Assembly: GCA_008330645.1 (NCBI GenBank)
Contig: VLTN01000001.1
Span: 992,001-1,056,000, forward strand
Direction of reading: 5' to 3'
Length of the DNA stretch: 64,000 nt
Source of the DNA: Cafeteria roenbergensis
Lineage: Eukaryota > Sar > Bigyra > Bicosoecida > Cafeteriaceae
Numbering within the stretch: position 1 is the first letter of the stretch; every line of letters starts with the position of its first letter. Made by a program: the position numbers and the translations under genes. Under the pieces are notes generated by a model. The model made no database searches. It was given only the letters and a program-made list of their open reading frames with translations, and was not told the DNA's origin. Below, piece by piece: positions 32,447 to 44,810 of this stretch.

Positions 32447-33535
32447 TCACTCAAGGTGGGCGTCCTTGGCCAGCTGGACCTCGCGCACGGCCATGGGGTC
32501 CGGCTTGCCGTTGAGAACGAGGTGCTCCAAGACCGCGAGCGGCACGGACACGAGCGAGGGGATGGCGATGCTGATGGCCGGGGCAACGAGCCAGGGCAGG
32601 TCGCCGGCGTCGGGGGGACCGCCCATCGCCCTGGGAGCCTCTGAAAGGACGAGGGCGGCCGTGGCCAGGGCGCCGGCGATGACCACGAGGCGCGCGCCGA
32701 CCGAGGCGACGAAGGCGTTGGGTCCGTGCTGGGCGAAGAAGAGGCCGGTCACCATGCTGAACACGGCGAAGAGACGGCCCCACACCTCGTCGACCACGAG
32801 GGTCGCGGGGGTGAGAAGCGCCTGGGCGGTGCGGCCGCCCAGGCGCGCGGTGAGGGCTCCGTAGACGGAGGCCACCACAAAAGGCTGCACGAGCAGAAGG
32901 ATTCCGATGGCGAACGTCAGGGCGCAGTGCAGCATCCCGCTCCAGTACGGCCCGCGCCACAGCAGGGACTTGGGGCGCTTGCCCGCGTCGCCAGCCGGGC
33001 GGCGCCACTGGGACACCGCCCAGAGCAGGTGCGCGCCAGACCCGCAGTCGCCGAGCAGCACCGTGGCCAGCACATACCACGGGCCGCCGCTGGGGACGAT
33101 CACCGCCGCCGCCAGCCCCGCCCACACGAAGCGCATGATCCCGGAGCCCTTGGCAAAGCTTCGAGACGCTGGCCCGAACGCCAGGTCGAGCAAGTACATG
33201 GCGCCGACCATGCATGCTTGCACGCCAAAGGCTCTCGCCCACGGCGACAGCGCCGCCTCTCCCACCGCCTTGACGGCCGCATCGAGCGCCGCCGGCGGGT
33301 CCTCGAGGTTGGCTTCGATGGCCCCGACCACCGTGGGGGCAAAAATCAGAAGCAGGCCATTGGCGATGGCGAACGCGGAGATGAAAAGCGAGTTGCAGAT
33401 CACTCCCCAGGGCCGCCCTTCTCCGGCCGCAGCAGCGGGCATCGTCGAGTCGCGCGACTGGCCCAGCGGCTTGAGATCGCCGCTCCTTGGCTCGAATTGC
33501 TGGAGTGCAAGCGGGCGCCGGCGTTCCGTGTTCAT
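32447..33535 (-). CDS. multipass membrane protein with two similar halves
   Basis: 362 residues from the ATG at 33535; longer frames begin only at GTG. I do not recognise the family. About 40 residues of polar N-terminus precede about eight hydrophobic helices. The two halves look alike. Half one starts with ICNSLFISAFAIANGLLLIF, half two with MLHCALTFAIGILLLVQPF. Each is followed by a helix of the type RAFGVQACMVGAMYLLDLAF / RLFAVFSMVTGLFFAQHGP and then another hydrophobic pair. This suggests an internal duplication of a four-helix unit. No catalytic or transport motif is visible. It is head-to-head with the EF-hand/WD40 gene (163 bp). Confidence 0.8.
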   Translation of the reverse strand: MNTERRRPLALQQFEPRSGDLKPLGQSRDSTMPAAAAGEGRPWGVICNSLFISAFAIANGLLLIFAPTVVGAIEANLEDPPAALDAAVKAVGEAALSPWARAFGVQACMVGAMYLLDLAFGPASRSFAKGSGIMRFVWAGLAAAVIVPSGGPWYVLATVLLGDCGSGAHLLWAVSQWRRPAGDAGKRPKSLLWRGPYWSGMLHCALTFAIGILLLVQPFVVASVYGALTARLGGRTAQALLTPATLVVDEVWGRLFAVFSMVTGLFFAQHGPNAFVASVGARLVVIAGALATAALVLSEAPRAMGGPPDAGDLPWLVAPAISIAIPSLVSVPLAVLEHLVLNGKPDPMAVREVQLAKDAHLE

Positions 33536-33698
33536 CAGAGGCGTGGCGGCGGCTCTGCCAGCTCCCAACGACAATTGCGGTCGCACACGCACGCGCGCCG
33601 CCGGACCCGCGACCCAAAGCCTCACCAGCTGCTCCCCCGCGGTGCTCGCCTGCCCCCCAGGCCTTGCCCGTCACACTCCGTTGGGCGGCGCGTCGACA

Positions 33699-36600
33699 AT
33701 GGCCCTCGAGGTGAGAGAGGCTGCTGCAACGCATGGCAGCGCGCCGCCGCGTCTCCCCCCCCCCGCCGTATTGCTCGCGAGAGCGCCGTTCCCGACGCGC
33801 TTTGCCGGGCCCCGCTGCTCGTCGCAGATCATCCGGCTCATCGACGGCGCCAAGAGCCTGAACAGGCTCGTGAGGGTGTGGAACGCAGAGGAGCAGGCCG
33901 GTGAGCAGCAGTGGTTTGGCACCCGACTCCGGCCATCTCGTGCTCGGGCCGCACTGAATTCTTGCGGGTCGTGGTCGCGGTGCGGCGGGTGTGTGCGCGG
34001 ACTTGATTTCACGTGCCCGTGGCTTGGCTCTCCGCGGCGCACGTGGGCGCAGATGAGGAGGGCCTGTCGCTGACCGAGTTTCTGCGGGTGATGCTTCGCG
34101 TGTTGCCGAGCACGTCCAAGGCGAGGGAGGACAAGATGCGCCTTGTCGAGTCGCTCGTCGAGATGTTCAAGAGCGTCGACGTCAACGGGGACCGGTCGAT
34201 GGAGTGGGCCGAGTTTTCGTCGTTCATCGCCGAGGTTGGGCTCGCGGCCTCGCTCCCGTCGTCCGCCGCGCCCGCCCGGTGCTCGTATCGGGAGCGAGAG
34301 GCCTTCGTGGACATGACCAGCAACCGGCCGCTGTTCCGCATCGAGGCCGTGGAGTGGCCGCCCGTCGCGCCGCCTGCCGCCGAAGCCGTGCGCGCCACGC
34401 TGTCGGGCGGGCGGGCGCCCCGGCCGCAGAGGCCGATCGAGTTCTGGACGCTTGAGGAGGACACGAGCGTGATCCGCGTGTGGGAAGCTGGGAAGCGCCA
34501 GACGGTGGACGACCCCACCGGCGGGACCAAGCCCCCCGGCAAGAGCGCTGACGGCGAGCACGACGACGCCAGCGCCGATGTTGCCGTGATCCTCGGCCAG
34601 GCACCTGCCGCGGCCCCTCGCAAGGGCGCCGACGACCGATCGGCGCTCAAGCCCCAGTCCGCCGCGCAGGCCGCTGCGCTCCGCGGCGTGACGTCCATGG
34701 CTCCGATGCGGCTCAAGTACGAGATCAACATCACGGCCCACCTGCCCGCGGTGGTGGACGACGGAGACGGGCCGTCGTGGGGCTCTGGCGCGGCGGCGCC
34801 CGATGCCGCAGCCGGAGCCGGCGGCAGGTCCTCTAGGCCGGCGAGCAAGGCCGTGGACGACCCGCTGGTGCCCAAGCCCTCCGCCCTGAACTGGGCGATG
34901 GCCTGGGAGCACTCCATGCTCGCCATCGGCCAAAGCGACTGCCGCATATCGATGTGGCGCGTGCCGGCGGCCGGGCCGCCTCCCCCGCTCCCGGGCATCC
35001 GCCCCGGGGCCTCCCAGGAGTCGGCCAACTCGTCGGCCGCGCACCGCCCCGTGTTCAGCCGGCCTCCCCCGGTGGCTGGCGGCTTCACGCAGCTCGACAG
35101 CATCGTGACGCGCGGCCCGCCCTCGGCCCTTGCCTACTGCCGGGACCTCCTCTACGCCTCTGACACCGTCAGCAAGGGCTCCATCGTCGCCTACCACATT
35201 CCCACGCTGCAGCTGCTGCACCGCTGGCGGCCGCACTCGGACTCCATCCCGTGCTTGCTGGCGCTGAGCCCTCAGGAGCTGGGCTTCGTGAGAGGCGCGG
35301 GCGCGGGGGACGAGGTGCTGGGGGGCGCGAGCTCGGCGGCCACGGCCCGCTCCGGCGCGGGGACGGCGCGTGCGCGGGCAGGCGCCGCCTCCGGCGCCGG
35401 CATGGAGACAGCGGCGCTGGGAAGCGGCGGGATCCTCGTCAGCGCGTCGCTGGACGGGAGGGTCACCTGCATGCAGCTGGCGCCGGACATCGCCACGGTT
35501 GTGCACGAGTACCGGCGCCGCAAGCGTGCGGAGAAGGCCATGGCGAGGGCCAGGCTGGAGGGCGCGGGCGGGAAGCCCCCCACGGCTGCGGAGCTGGAGG
35601 CGCTGGAGGCCGACGACGAGCCAGCGCTCTTCGGGCGCGGCGCCAACGGCGTGGTGGACGAGGACGAGGCCGCCAGGCTCAAGGCGCGCACGGGCTCCGC
35701 CTCGCTCGCCGAGCTCCTGGCCAGGTCGAAGCGAATCGGCCAGAGCGAGCTGGACGCGGCGTCCGGCCAGCTGACCGTGCCGGAGGTGGCCTCGGGCGGG
35801 CAGACGATCCACTCGCTCAAGCCGCACTGGCGAGGCGTGCGCCACCTATGCTTCGTGGCGTCGGAGGGCCTGCTGGTGACAGCAGGCTTCGACCAGGACG
35901 CCAAGGCCTACGAGCTTCCCGCCGGGCGCCTCAAGCTCGTGCTGCGGGGCCACAGGCAGCCGGTGGTGCAGGCCCGCGAGCTGTGGCAGGGCCGAAACGG
36001 AATGGGGCTGGGCGGCGCGGGCCCGCACGCGGCCCCCCGCCCAGCCCCGCCTTCTCAGCGCCAGCAGGCGGGGCCCGAGGCGGGCGACAGCCCCGAGAAG
36101 CCCCGGCCAGGCCGCGAGGGCTCTGGCGGGCTGGTGTTCGCCCGGTGCGTGACCATGGACCAGGGGTCCTCCTTCCGCGTGTGGGACATGCGGCCCAACC
36201 CCACGGGGCTCGCCCAGTGCATCTTGCAGTTCAGCACGGGGTCCGTGCTGCCCAGCGCGTTCGGGGCCTACCAGGCGAACTGCTTCGCGGCCTCGCGGTG
36301 GAGCGGCGACATCGTGACGGGAGGCACGCAGCTGCACCATCTCATGCCCGTGGCGCACAGCAACGAGGCCTCTAGCCCCGCGCTGGTGGTGTACAACCCG
36401 CTCGCGCACTGCTTCTACGTGATGGGCGGGGCTCGCGCCGTGTCGGCGGGCAGCGTGCGGGTGTTCTCTGCCGCCACCGGGCAGCTCAAGACTGTCTTCC
36501 CGGACATGTCGCCGTCGCCCGTCACGTCCGCCACGCTGGACGACCGCCTTCGGAAGCTCATCGTGGGGACGCAGGACGGGCAGGTGTCGGTTCACAACGC

Positions 36601-39600
36601 CGCCACTGGCGCGTTCATGAAGGCAGCGGACAAGCCGCACCCTCGCGGCTGCGAGGTGACCAGCCTGCGGTACGTGATGGGAACCAAGCTCCTGCTCTCG
36701 GCGTCGTGGGATCGCACGGTACGGCTCTTCGACGAGGACCCGCCGCACGCCTGCGTGGGCATGCGCTCCGTCGCGCGCGCCCACGACACCGACGTCTCGG
36801 CGGCCGATGCCTCGTCCAACCTCGTTCTAATGGCGTCCGCAGACACCCGCGGTTTCGTCAAGGTCTGGGACCTGGAGTCTCTCAAACTGGATGGGGCCTG
36901 CATCGGCATGGGGGGCGAGGTGCGAGGCCTGACCTTCGTGGAGCCGTACCCGCTGCTGCTCGCCTTTGACCAGGAGGGCCGCGTCGTCTTGTGGGGCATG
37001 CGAGGCACCGCCAAGGGCGCCCTCTACCAGCCGGTGGTCGCCCTCGTGAACCGGGCGAGGCAGGACGGGGAAGAGGTGCGGCGAGGGTCGGGGCAGGGCC
37101 AGGCGGGCGAAGCGGCGGAGGGCGGCGCCGAAGCCTCTGGCGAGTCGGGGGCAGGGCCTGCAGCGGAGACAGCGGCAGCGGCAGCGGAAGGCAGCAGCCC
37201 TGCCCACCTGCAAGACCGGGCGGCAGTTGCTGTGACGTCCTTTGCCTTGTCGTTCTGGCCTTGGGACATTGACCGCACCCACGACCACGGAAGGGCCTTT
37301 TCCCCCCTCGACACGTCAGGCGACGACGCCACAGTGCGGCAGGGGCTGGGACTGCCTCCGGCTGGCGCCGGGGCGGATGCCGGCGCGCTGAGCTCGGCCG
37401 AGATGTTGGACCCTGCCGCATACCACCGGGACCCGCACTCAGGCAAGGTCGAGGCCGATAGGGGCCACGCTGGGGCCCGGCGGACCCTGGTGTTCGGGGA
37501 CGAGAAGGGCTGGGTGACGGTGGCGGACCTCAGCAAGGCGCTTCGGAGGGCGGGGGTGAAGCCCTTCATCCGCGGCGGGGACGGGGACGGGGACGGGAGC
37601 GGAGGGCCCGCGGACGACGACGGGAGCAAGGACGGGTTGTTCAAGGCGCGCATCAACATGGCCAGGAGGATGAGCGCCGACGTGACGGCGTCGGGGCTGC
37701 GCGTGGACAAGGGGGTCGACGGCCACGCGGCCGGCACGGCGGCTGCGGCCAGACGGCTCTCCGTGTCGATGAACCCCGACGGGCCGGGGAACGACGCCGC
37801 GGGCGCCGGCAACCTCAACGGTGTGTCGTCCGGCCCCATGTCTGCCGAGGCGCGGCTGGCCAGCAAGTCCGTCGCGGGGGGCGAGCAGGGGCGCAGCCCT
37901 CGCCGCCGCCGCAGGAGGGACAGCGTGTCGGGGGAGGCGGCAGCCGCTGCGGGCAGGCAGCGCCGGCGCAGCCTTCTGACCGCAGCGCACTCAAACACCC
38001 TGAAGGCCATCAGCTCCGCTGCGCACGGAGACTCTCTGGCCTCACCAGAGCTCATGGCTCTCGACATGGAGGCGGCCGAGCTCGCTGGGAGCGGGGGCAG
38101 GGCCGACGCGCTGCGCCGGCGCGCCCAGGTCGTGGCCGCGGGGCTGATTCAGAACACGAAGAAGGTGGGCAAGCCCGACCACGTCATCTCAACGGCGGCT
38201 GACGGGCGAACTGGGGAGGCAGGGAAGGTCACCGTGTTCATGCCGTCGACGGCGAAGCAGGACGTTGCCGGTATGGTTGCCGTGAGGGGCGGCAGCCGCG
38301 TGGTGCGCGAGGTGCCGCTGGGCACGCCGGGGGTGACGCTGTTGCTAGGAGGCTCGCCCGCCAAGGCGGCGACCGTGGAGGCTCCGGTTAGCGTCGCGCC
38401 AGGTTCGGGGCTGGTGGGGTGGGGGAAGGGTGGCGGGGCGACGGCGGGCTCGCCGGCGGGAAAGAAGCCTCACAACGAGGCGCTCGGGCGAAGGCGGAAG
38501 CGCCGCGGCTCGGTGCTTGCGTCCGGCATCGACGAGGGCTGGGCGCCCCCGCAGAGCGGCAAGGCGGGGGCCGCGGCCCGTGCGGCGGAACCGTCATCTG
38601 CGGAGCGGGCGGGCCAGTCGTCGCCTTCCGTGCGCTCTCGTCAGGGTGGGGGAGGCGCTGGTTCGGAGCCGAGTCGCGCCCGTCGCGGCGACACACGGCC
38701 AGGAGAGGGGGGCAAGGAGGAGGCGGAGGCGGAGGGCGACGAGGAGGGCCAAGAGGGGCGCGAGTCGCGGGTGTTCGGCGGCCTGGCGCGGGGCTCGGTG
38801 GTGGTGCCGCTCATCAACACGGCCGTGGAGGAAGCAGTGTCGCAGGCCGAGGACCGGGTGAAGCGGGGCATCGCCGCCGACGTGGAGAAGGAGCGAGTGA
38901 GGCTGCAGCGCCGCGGCGCCAGTCCTGACGGCCGTGGGGCGAGGGTCGGGGGGATGTCCACCAGTGGCCTCACCGACGTGAGCTCAGCCGCTTCGCGGGC
39001 CTCCAGCGCGACCGGGAGGCCGAGGAGCCAGGCCGGCCGGGCGGCGAGGTCAGTCGGGCCGGCGGCGGCGGCAGCCGCAGCAGCAGCGGGGGGCACGCAC
39101 GACGAGCCGGCAATGTCGCCTGCGGAGCTTGAGGCCGAGGCTCGTCGGGTGACGGCGCAGGCGCGCATCGCCGAGCAGCGGAGGTGGGCAGAGGCGATGG
39201 AGCGACACCGGGCCGCTGTTCGCCGCCGGATGACCAAGGTGGACGCCTCGGAAGAGCTTCTTGGCTCGCCGCTGGCGTGCTGGCGCGCCCACAACTGCCC
39301 AATCGCGCAGGTGGTGGCCATCAAGGACCCGCCCTCCATCGTCACGTCGGGCGCTGACGGGTCCGTCAAGGTGTGGACTATGGCAGGCACGCTGTTGGGC
39401 GTCCTCATCGCGTCGCGGCGGGAGCTGGCGCTGCAGCGGCTCGGGCTGGTGCGCCCGCCGGCGTGGCTGTTCCGGTGGGATGCGGAGCGCGAGCAGCGAA
39501 TCCGGCGCAAGGAGGCGGAGCGGGCCGTCCGAATGATGCTGGCGGAGGAGAAGGACAGGCGATCGGTCAAGCGAGCCTGCCGCCGCACCGCTGACGCGGC

Positions 39601-40759
39601 GGTGACGGACGCCATCACCCTGGCAACGTACCTGGGAGGCGGGGCCGCTGGTCTCAAGGCCGGCACCGTGAGCTCTGCCGGCGGAGCGCCTCGGAGCCGC
39701 CTCACCACGTCCCCGTCGTACGCAGCGCTGGCCGTGCCAGCGGAGGGATCGCCGGCTGCAGACAGGGCTGGCGGGAGCTCCTCGCGGTCGGCAGCGAGCG
39801 ATTCTGGGCGCAGCCGCGGCTCAGAGAGCTCCAGATCCCGGGCAGGGGCTCCTGGCCGGGGGACGCGCTCGACTGCCGGCGGGGACGACGGGGACGACGA
39901 GGCTGAGGGGGCCTTCCAGTCGCTCGAGGACCTGGAGCGGGAGGCGATAGCGGCGGCGATCACAGACGCCAGGCTTCGGCAGGAGGCAGCCGACCGCGAG
40001 GTTGCCGACGGCGAGGGGGGCGGAGGGAAGCCGAAGACTCTGGTGGCACGCCGGTCTCTGCGGGCGTGGCGCGAAGGCAAGGGGGGCGGGAGCGCCCGCT
40101 CGGTGGGATCGGCCAGCTCGCGGAGCAGCGCCGGAGGCAGCGATGCCGGCGGCGAGGGCGATGACTCTCCCAGCAACGACCACGGGGTGGCCAACGCCGT
40201 GCAGCGCCTGGAGCGCAAGGAGAGCGCCTGGGCCGCGCACCTGCTGTCGGCGTCAGACGCGGACAGGGTCCTGCGCGCAAGGTCCGCCTTGGCGGCCGCC
40301 AGGGCTGGCGACGTCGCGGGGGTGGGAGCCGCCTGCGGCCTGCTCGCCGTGCCTGGCTCGGAGCAGCACGCCACGCTCGAGACCGCCGACGGCGTCGTGG
40401 TGGGCACTGCCCGGCTCCCTGCCGGCGTCAGCGCCGCTGAGACGGGAGGCGTTCCCCTCGGCTCCTTCGACGCCGTGATAACCACGGTGGGCCTTCGCCG
40501 CAAGGGGGACGGGGCCATGGGGGGCAAGGCGCCCGGGCCTCGGCTGAGGTTGGCCAGGGCGTCTCGCGCCGCCGCGCTGGAGGTGCTGCGCGGGCTGTTG
40601 CAAGAGGACGCCAAGACGGAGGGCCGGTCTGGGAAGCCCATCTGGAAGGGCGACGGCGCCATGCTGCCGCTGCCGCCGTCGATGCGAAGGTCTATTTTGC
40701 TGAGCGACAGGGCGTCGCTTCTCGCTGCCGACGTTCGACGGCTGGAGAAGGAAGAGGCA

Positions 40760-40791
<32 letters not shown>

Positions 40792-43700
40792 CGACGACGA
40801 CGACGACGATGAGCACATAGGCTTGCTGTCTGACGAGGACGAGGAGGTTGCGGAGGGCGTGGCGGGCGCGGAGCGGGAGGAGGAGAAGGTGGGCGGAGCA
40901 GGGCCGCTGCTAGGTGGCGCGGCCAGTCTTGCGCGATCGACGTCGGAGCCGGACGCCTTGGATTCGAGCATAGGCGACCGGAGCGGCAGCCGGCTCGGCC
41001 TGGAGGGCGCGGACAGGTCTCGGCGGTCGAGCGTGGGAAGCGCCCTGTCCGGCATCGACGTCACCGCGCTCGACGCGGAGTCCAGGACCTCGCTCCCTGG
41101 GGTCGCACACAGAGCCTCCCCGGCTCGGGAGAGCGCAGCGGGCGACCCGGCGAGCACGGCCAAGGCGAGCGCCAGGCGGGCCCGGGTGGCGGCCAAGCTG
41201 CAAGCGGCCGCCCGCCTGGCGCTGCTGGCGTCTCGCTCGGCAGGCGGCGCGCGCGCCGGCGCGCTGGCTGGTGCCCTCAAGGTGGGCAAGGCCTCGCCGC
41301 AGTGGGGAGCGGCTCCGGCCACACCGCTCCGGTCGGCAGCGGGATCGGCCAGCCCGGGGGGCGGCGTTGGCTCTGCGGGCAGCGCCGTCTCGCCAGCCGA
41401 GAGCACCACCCTCGCCGAGGCGCTGGCGGGAGCAGTCGTGGGGCAGCGGCGCGCGCAGAGCCTGCGGCGCGGCAACGTGGCCCGGGACCCCACCGACGGC
41501 AAGGCGCTGGTGCGCGTTCCGCGCCAGACCAGGCGGCTGGAGGCAGTGCTGGGGCGGCTGATGGAGGGGGGCGGGCGGGAGAAGTACGAGGCTGAGTCGG
41601 GCGCTGTGGAAACGGATGAGGCCGCGGGCGCCGAAGCAGCGGCTCTGCTGGAGGCTGCGGAGCGAGGGGAGGAGAGCGACGATGCCGCGGCCGACCCACG
41701 CAAGGCCGGGAGCGACTCGGAAGACGACGGGTTCGATGCTTCCCAGCTGTTCAGCAGCGCTGCCAACCAGGAGGAGTCGCAGGCGGCCGAGGCCGGCATG
41801 CGGGACCTGCTGGACGTGATGGGGGCGGGGCGCCGCGCGGCAGAGCTGCTTCAGGAGCAGCTGGCGATGACCAAGCGGCAGGCCCTGGAGGAGTCGTACA
41901 CGCAGCTCAAGGCCGTCAAGGCCAAGATCCGCGGCGGGGGCGCGGGGGGGCGCAGCGTGGGGTCGAAGCGCCTGGTGCAGGCCGCCACGCAGACGCGGCA
42001 GAAGCGCCAGCTGGAGGAGGGGAGGCGTCGGGCGGAGCAGGCCGAGAAGGCCAGGATGGCGGCGCACGCGGCGACGCTCGGGTGGCTGCCGGGCAGCAAG
42101 GCGGGCTCGCCGTGGGGCGGAGGCAGCTTCGGCAAGGCAGGCGGCCAGTCGCCCTCGCCCCCCGGCAAGGCGGCCGCGGCGCCTGTGGACGTCGCAGACA
42201 GGTGGCTGAGGCTGCCAGTGCTTCCGGGCGAGGAGGTGGAGGCCCCGCCAGGGGAGGCCGCGTCCGAGGGCAAGGAGGGCCCGGCTGGGGCGCCCCTGGC
42301 CCTCAAGCGCGTGGACGGCCAGGGCTCCAGCGGGGGGAAGGGGGCGGGCCGTCCGTCGGCAAGCTCCCTCACGCAGGAGCTGGCCAAGGCGCGGAGCGTC
42401 GCAGAGCTGTCCGCGCCGTCCTCCTTCCTGCTGGAGCGCGTGGGCGAGACGGCGCTGCTGCAGCGCGAGCTGCGGCTGCGGCGGAGGGTGGCCGCGGCCG
42501 TGGAGCGCGACCACGGGAGCTCGTTCGCGGGCGGAATCAGCCCTGCAGGCGAGGACGGGCGGCTGACCTCCGCTGACGGGACGGGCGGCCGGCGGCGCGG
42601 CGGCGGGCCTTCGCGCGGCAATCGCCGGCTTGGATCGACCTCGGCGAAGCGCTCGGCAGCCACGCTGGCCGCTCCCGGCGCCAGGGCCCAGCCGAGGGGC
42701 CTGGCCAGCCGTGCCGCCAGGGGCGGGTCGATGCCCTCCCTGCCCGCGGCGTCGCCAGTCCGGCTGCTCCCGCACCTCTCGGCAACGGCTGGCAGCATGG
42801 CGAGCGGCGTGGTGCGGGCCGGGTCGGTCACGTCGAACGACTCGTCCCCGCGCACGGGCCTGGGGCGGTCGACAGCGTCGCAGCTGCAGCGGTCGCCGTC
42901 GCTGGTGCTTTCTAAGGGCCAGGTGTCCACAGCTGGCACCCTCGCGAACATGTCGATGCATGGGATGGCCGGGGCCGCGGACCTGGCCGCCACAGACATC
43001 CCCCACGAGCGGCGAATGCGGTTCATCCGGGCAGTCGTGGCCGCGGTCGAGCGCACGGACAGCGAGGACGCCGCCGTCGCTGCCGCCAGGCAGTCCCTCG
43101 GAGCGCTCACGGCCGCGGAGCAGGCCTTCCTCCACCGCGTGGCGCGGCGGATGCGGGCGCTGGGCGTGGTTGCCGCGGCCCGGGGCCTCGCCAAGGACGT
43201 CGGCGACCCGTCCAGCCCCCCCCGCTGGGACACCGGACTGGCGTCCGCCGGCCGCGCAGCTGCGGCGGAGTCGCCCTACTCGCGAGCAGCGAGCCCTGCC
43301 CGGGCTGCCACGGCCCCGGAGGCGGCAGGGTTCGCCCCGGATGGAGCCGCTGCGTCCCCGGAGGGCGGCGCCCGCGCCGAAGTGCTCTCCCCGATCCGGG
43401 CCGGAGCCGGCCGCGCGGCCCCTGCCTCGCCGGATTCCCCCGATGGCCAGCCGAGGGGGCCGCCTGCCCCTGGGCTCGGAGGCGCGGCCCGCGCGTTCGC
43501 GTCGTCGGTGCACACGTTGATGCATGCCACGACGCTGATGCGCTCTGGGGTGGTGCCGCCGATGGAGATGGTGCTGGGGGGCAACGGCTCGCCAGGGGCT
43601 TCGCCGGAGGCGCTGCAGCTGCGGAAGGAGGCTGAGGCCCGCGTGAGCGAGCGCTACGGCATCGGGAAGCGCATCTCAGCGGCCGAAGCCCGGCGCCTGC

Positions 43701-44491
43701 TCGCCAGCCGCGTCAGTTCGAGAATCGACACGTCGCCCGTGGCTGCGTCGAGGATGTCGCCGCGGCGCAAAGGCGACAAGGCTCCCACAGTGTTCCACGG
43801 CAGCATCCTGGCAAAGGACGTGGACGCGGCTGCTGACCTGTTCCTGTCCTTCGACACGGACGGGTCTGGCGAGGTGGACGCGAAGGAGTTCCTGGACTCG
43901 GGACTGTGGAACGGGCAGGGCGACGGGGGCGGCAGGGGCGCGCTGTCGGGCTCTGTATTCAACTCGCTCGACTCGGACGGGTCCGGCACCATCTCCATCA
44001 AGGAGTACCTTCGAGCGGTGTTCGCGAGCAAGCTCAAGTCCGCCGAGCAGCTGGCCGACGTCGTGGAGTACGCGTCCGAGCGGGGCCGCCGCAAGGCCAT
44101 GCGCATGCAGCGAGAGCTTCAGGCCGCCTTGGACGCCAAGGCAAAGCTGGAGGGCGAGGCCTCCGACGACAGCGACGACGGGAACGTGAGCGTCAGCGAA
44201 GCGGCTCCGCACCTGCAGTCCTTGTGGCACCGGGTGGCGGGGCGCAACGACAGCACACCCTACTCCAGTGTTGTAGCGGTGCTCACCGGCGCCGGAGGAG
44301 GCGGGTCGTCGGCTGATGCCACCGGCTCCAAGGCCTCCGCGTGGGCTGCGGCGGGCGTTGCAGTTCGGCGCAAGAAGCAGGAGGCCGCTCTGAACGACGC
44401 CGCCGTGGCGGCCGGCGTGGACCAGACCGGGAGCGTCACGTTCCCGCAGTTCTGCAAGCTGCTGGCAGCAACCAGCGGCATTGCACCGTGA
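33699..44491 (+). CDS. giant EF-hand / WD40-repeat protein
   Basis: Three proposed exons: 33699-33710, 33828-33900 and 34053-44491. Both introns begin GTGAG and end CGCAG; phases 0 and 1 match. The long frame starts only at a GTG (34013), so the upstream exons supply MALEIIRLIDGAKSLNRLVR and complete the first EF-hand helix. Total is 3507 residues, 10.4 kb of it in one exon. There is an EF-hand near residue 70 (DVNGDRSMEWAEF). WD40 units fall at about 310-1010 (for example LLSASWDRTVRLFDE and LMASADTRGFVKVWDLESL). A lone WD unit sits near 1770-1810 (IVTSGADGSVKVWTM). Two canonical C-terminal EF-hands follow (FDTDGSGEVDAKEF, LDSDGSGTISIKEY), then a degenerate one. Between them lie disordered Ala/Gly/Arg/Ser-rich and coiled stretches. 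The layout recalls WDR49/WDR64-type proteins. A calcium-responsive scaffold, perhaps ciliary, is inference. Confidence 0.88.
40760..40810 (+). repeat. GAC/GAT trinucleotide run coding poly-Asp (17)
   Basis: An almost pure GAC array with two GAT interruptions encodes 17 consecutive aspartates in the EF-hand/WD40 protein, the most acidic point of a charged disordered segment. Confidence 0.95.
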
Positions 44492-44810
44492 GCGCGCTTT
44501 CGGCTGCCATGCCAGCGAACTCGCCGACCGGTACACGCGCCGCACGTCCTCGAATCGCTTTGCACGCGCGCACACACACGCACACACACCCGCACAAATT
44601 CCTTCACTTCCTTGCGCTTGGCGTTTTTTTCGCCCCAGGAACCTCGCATGCGCCTGCCGAGTGGGGCGGTCGCTGCTGGTTGCACAGCCTCTGCCAGGAA
44701 GCCGAGCGTGGCAAGCGTCGGCAGCGCCTGGAGGTGCGCACTCGGAGCCGCGGCTCCCAGCCCATAGCGCGTGCCGAGGCGGCTCAGGGGCCGCTCTCAC
44801 CGCCGCGACC
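44492..44810. other. intergenic region with CA-rich run
   Basis: 319 bp between two plus-strand genes. It holds an interrupted CA dinucleotide tract (about 44568-44598) and a T-run near 44625-44632. It presumably contains the end of one transcript and the promoter of the PQBP1-like gene. Confidence 0.5.
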
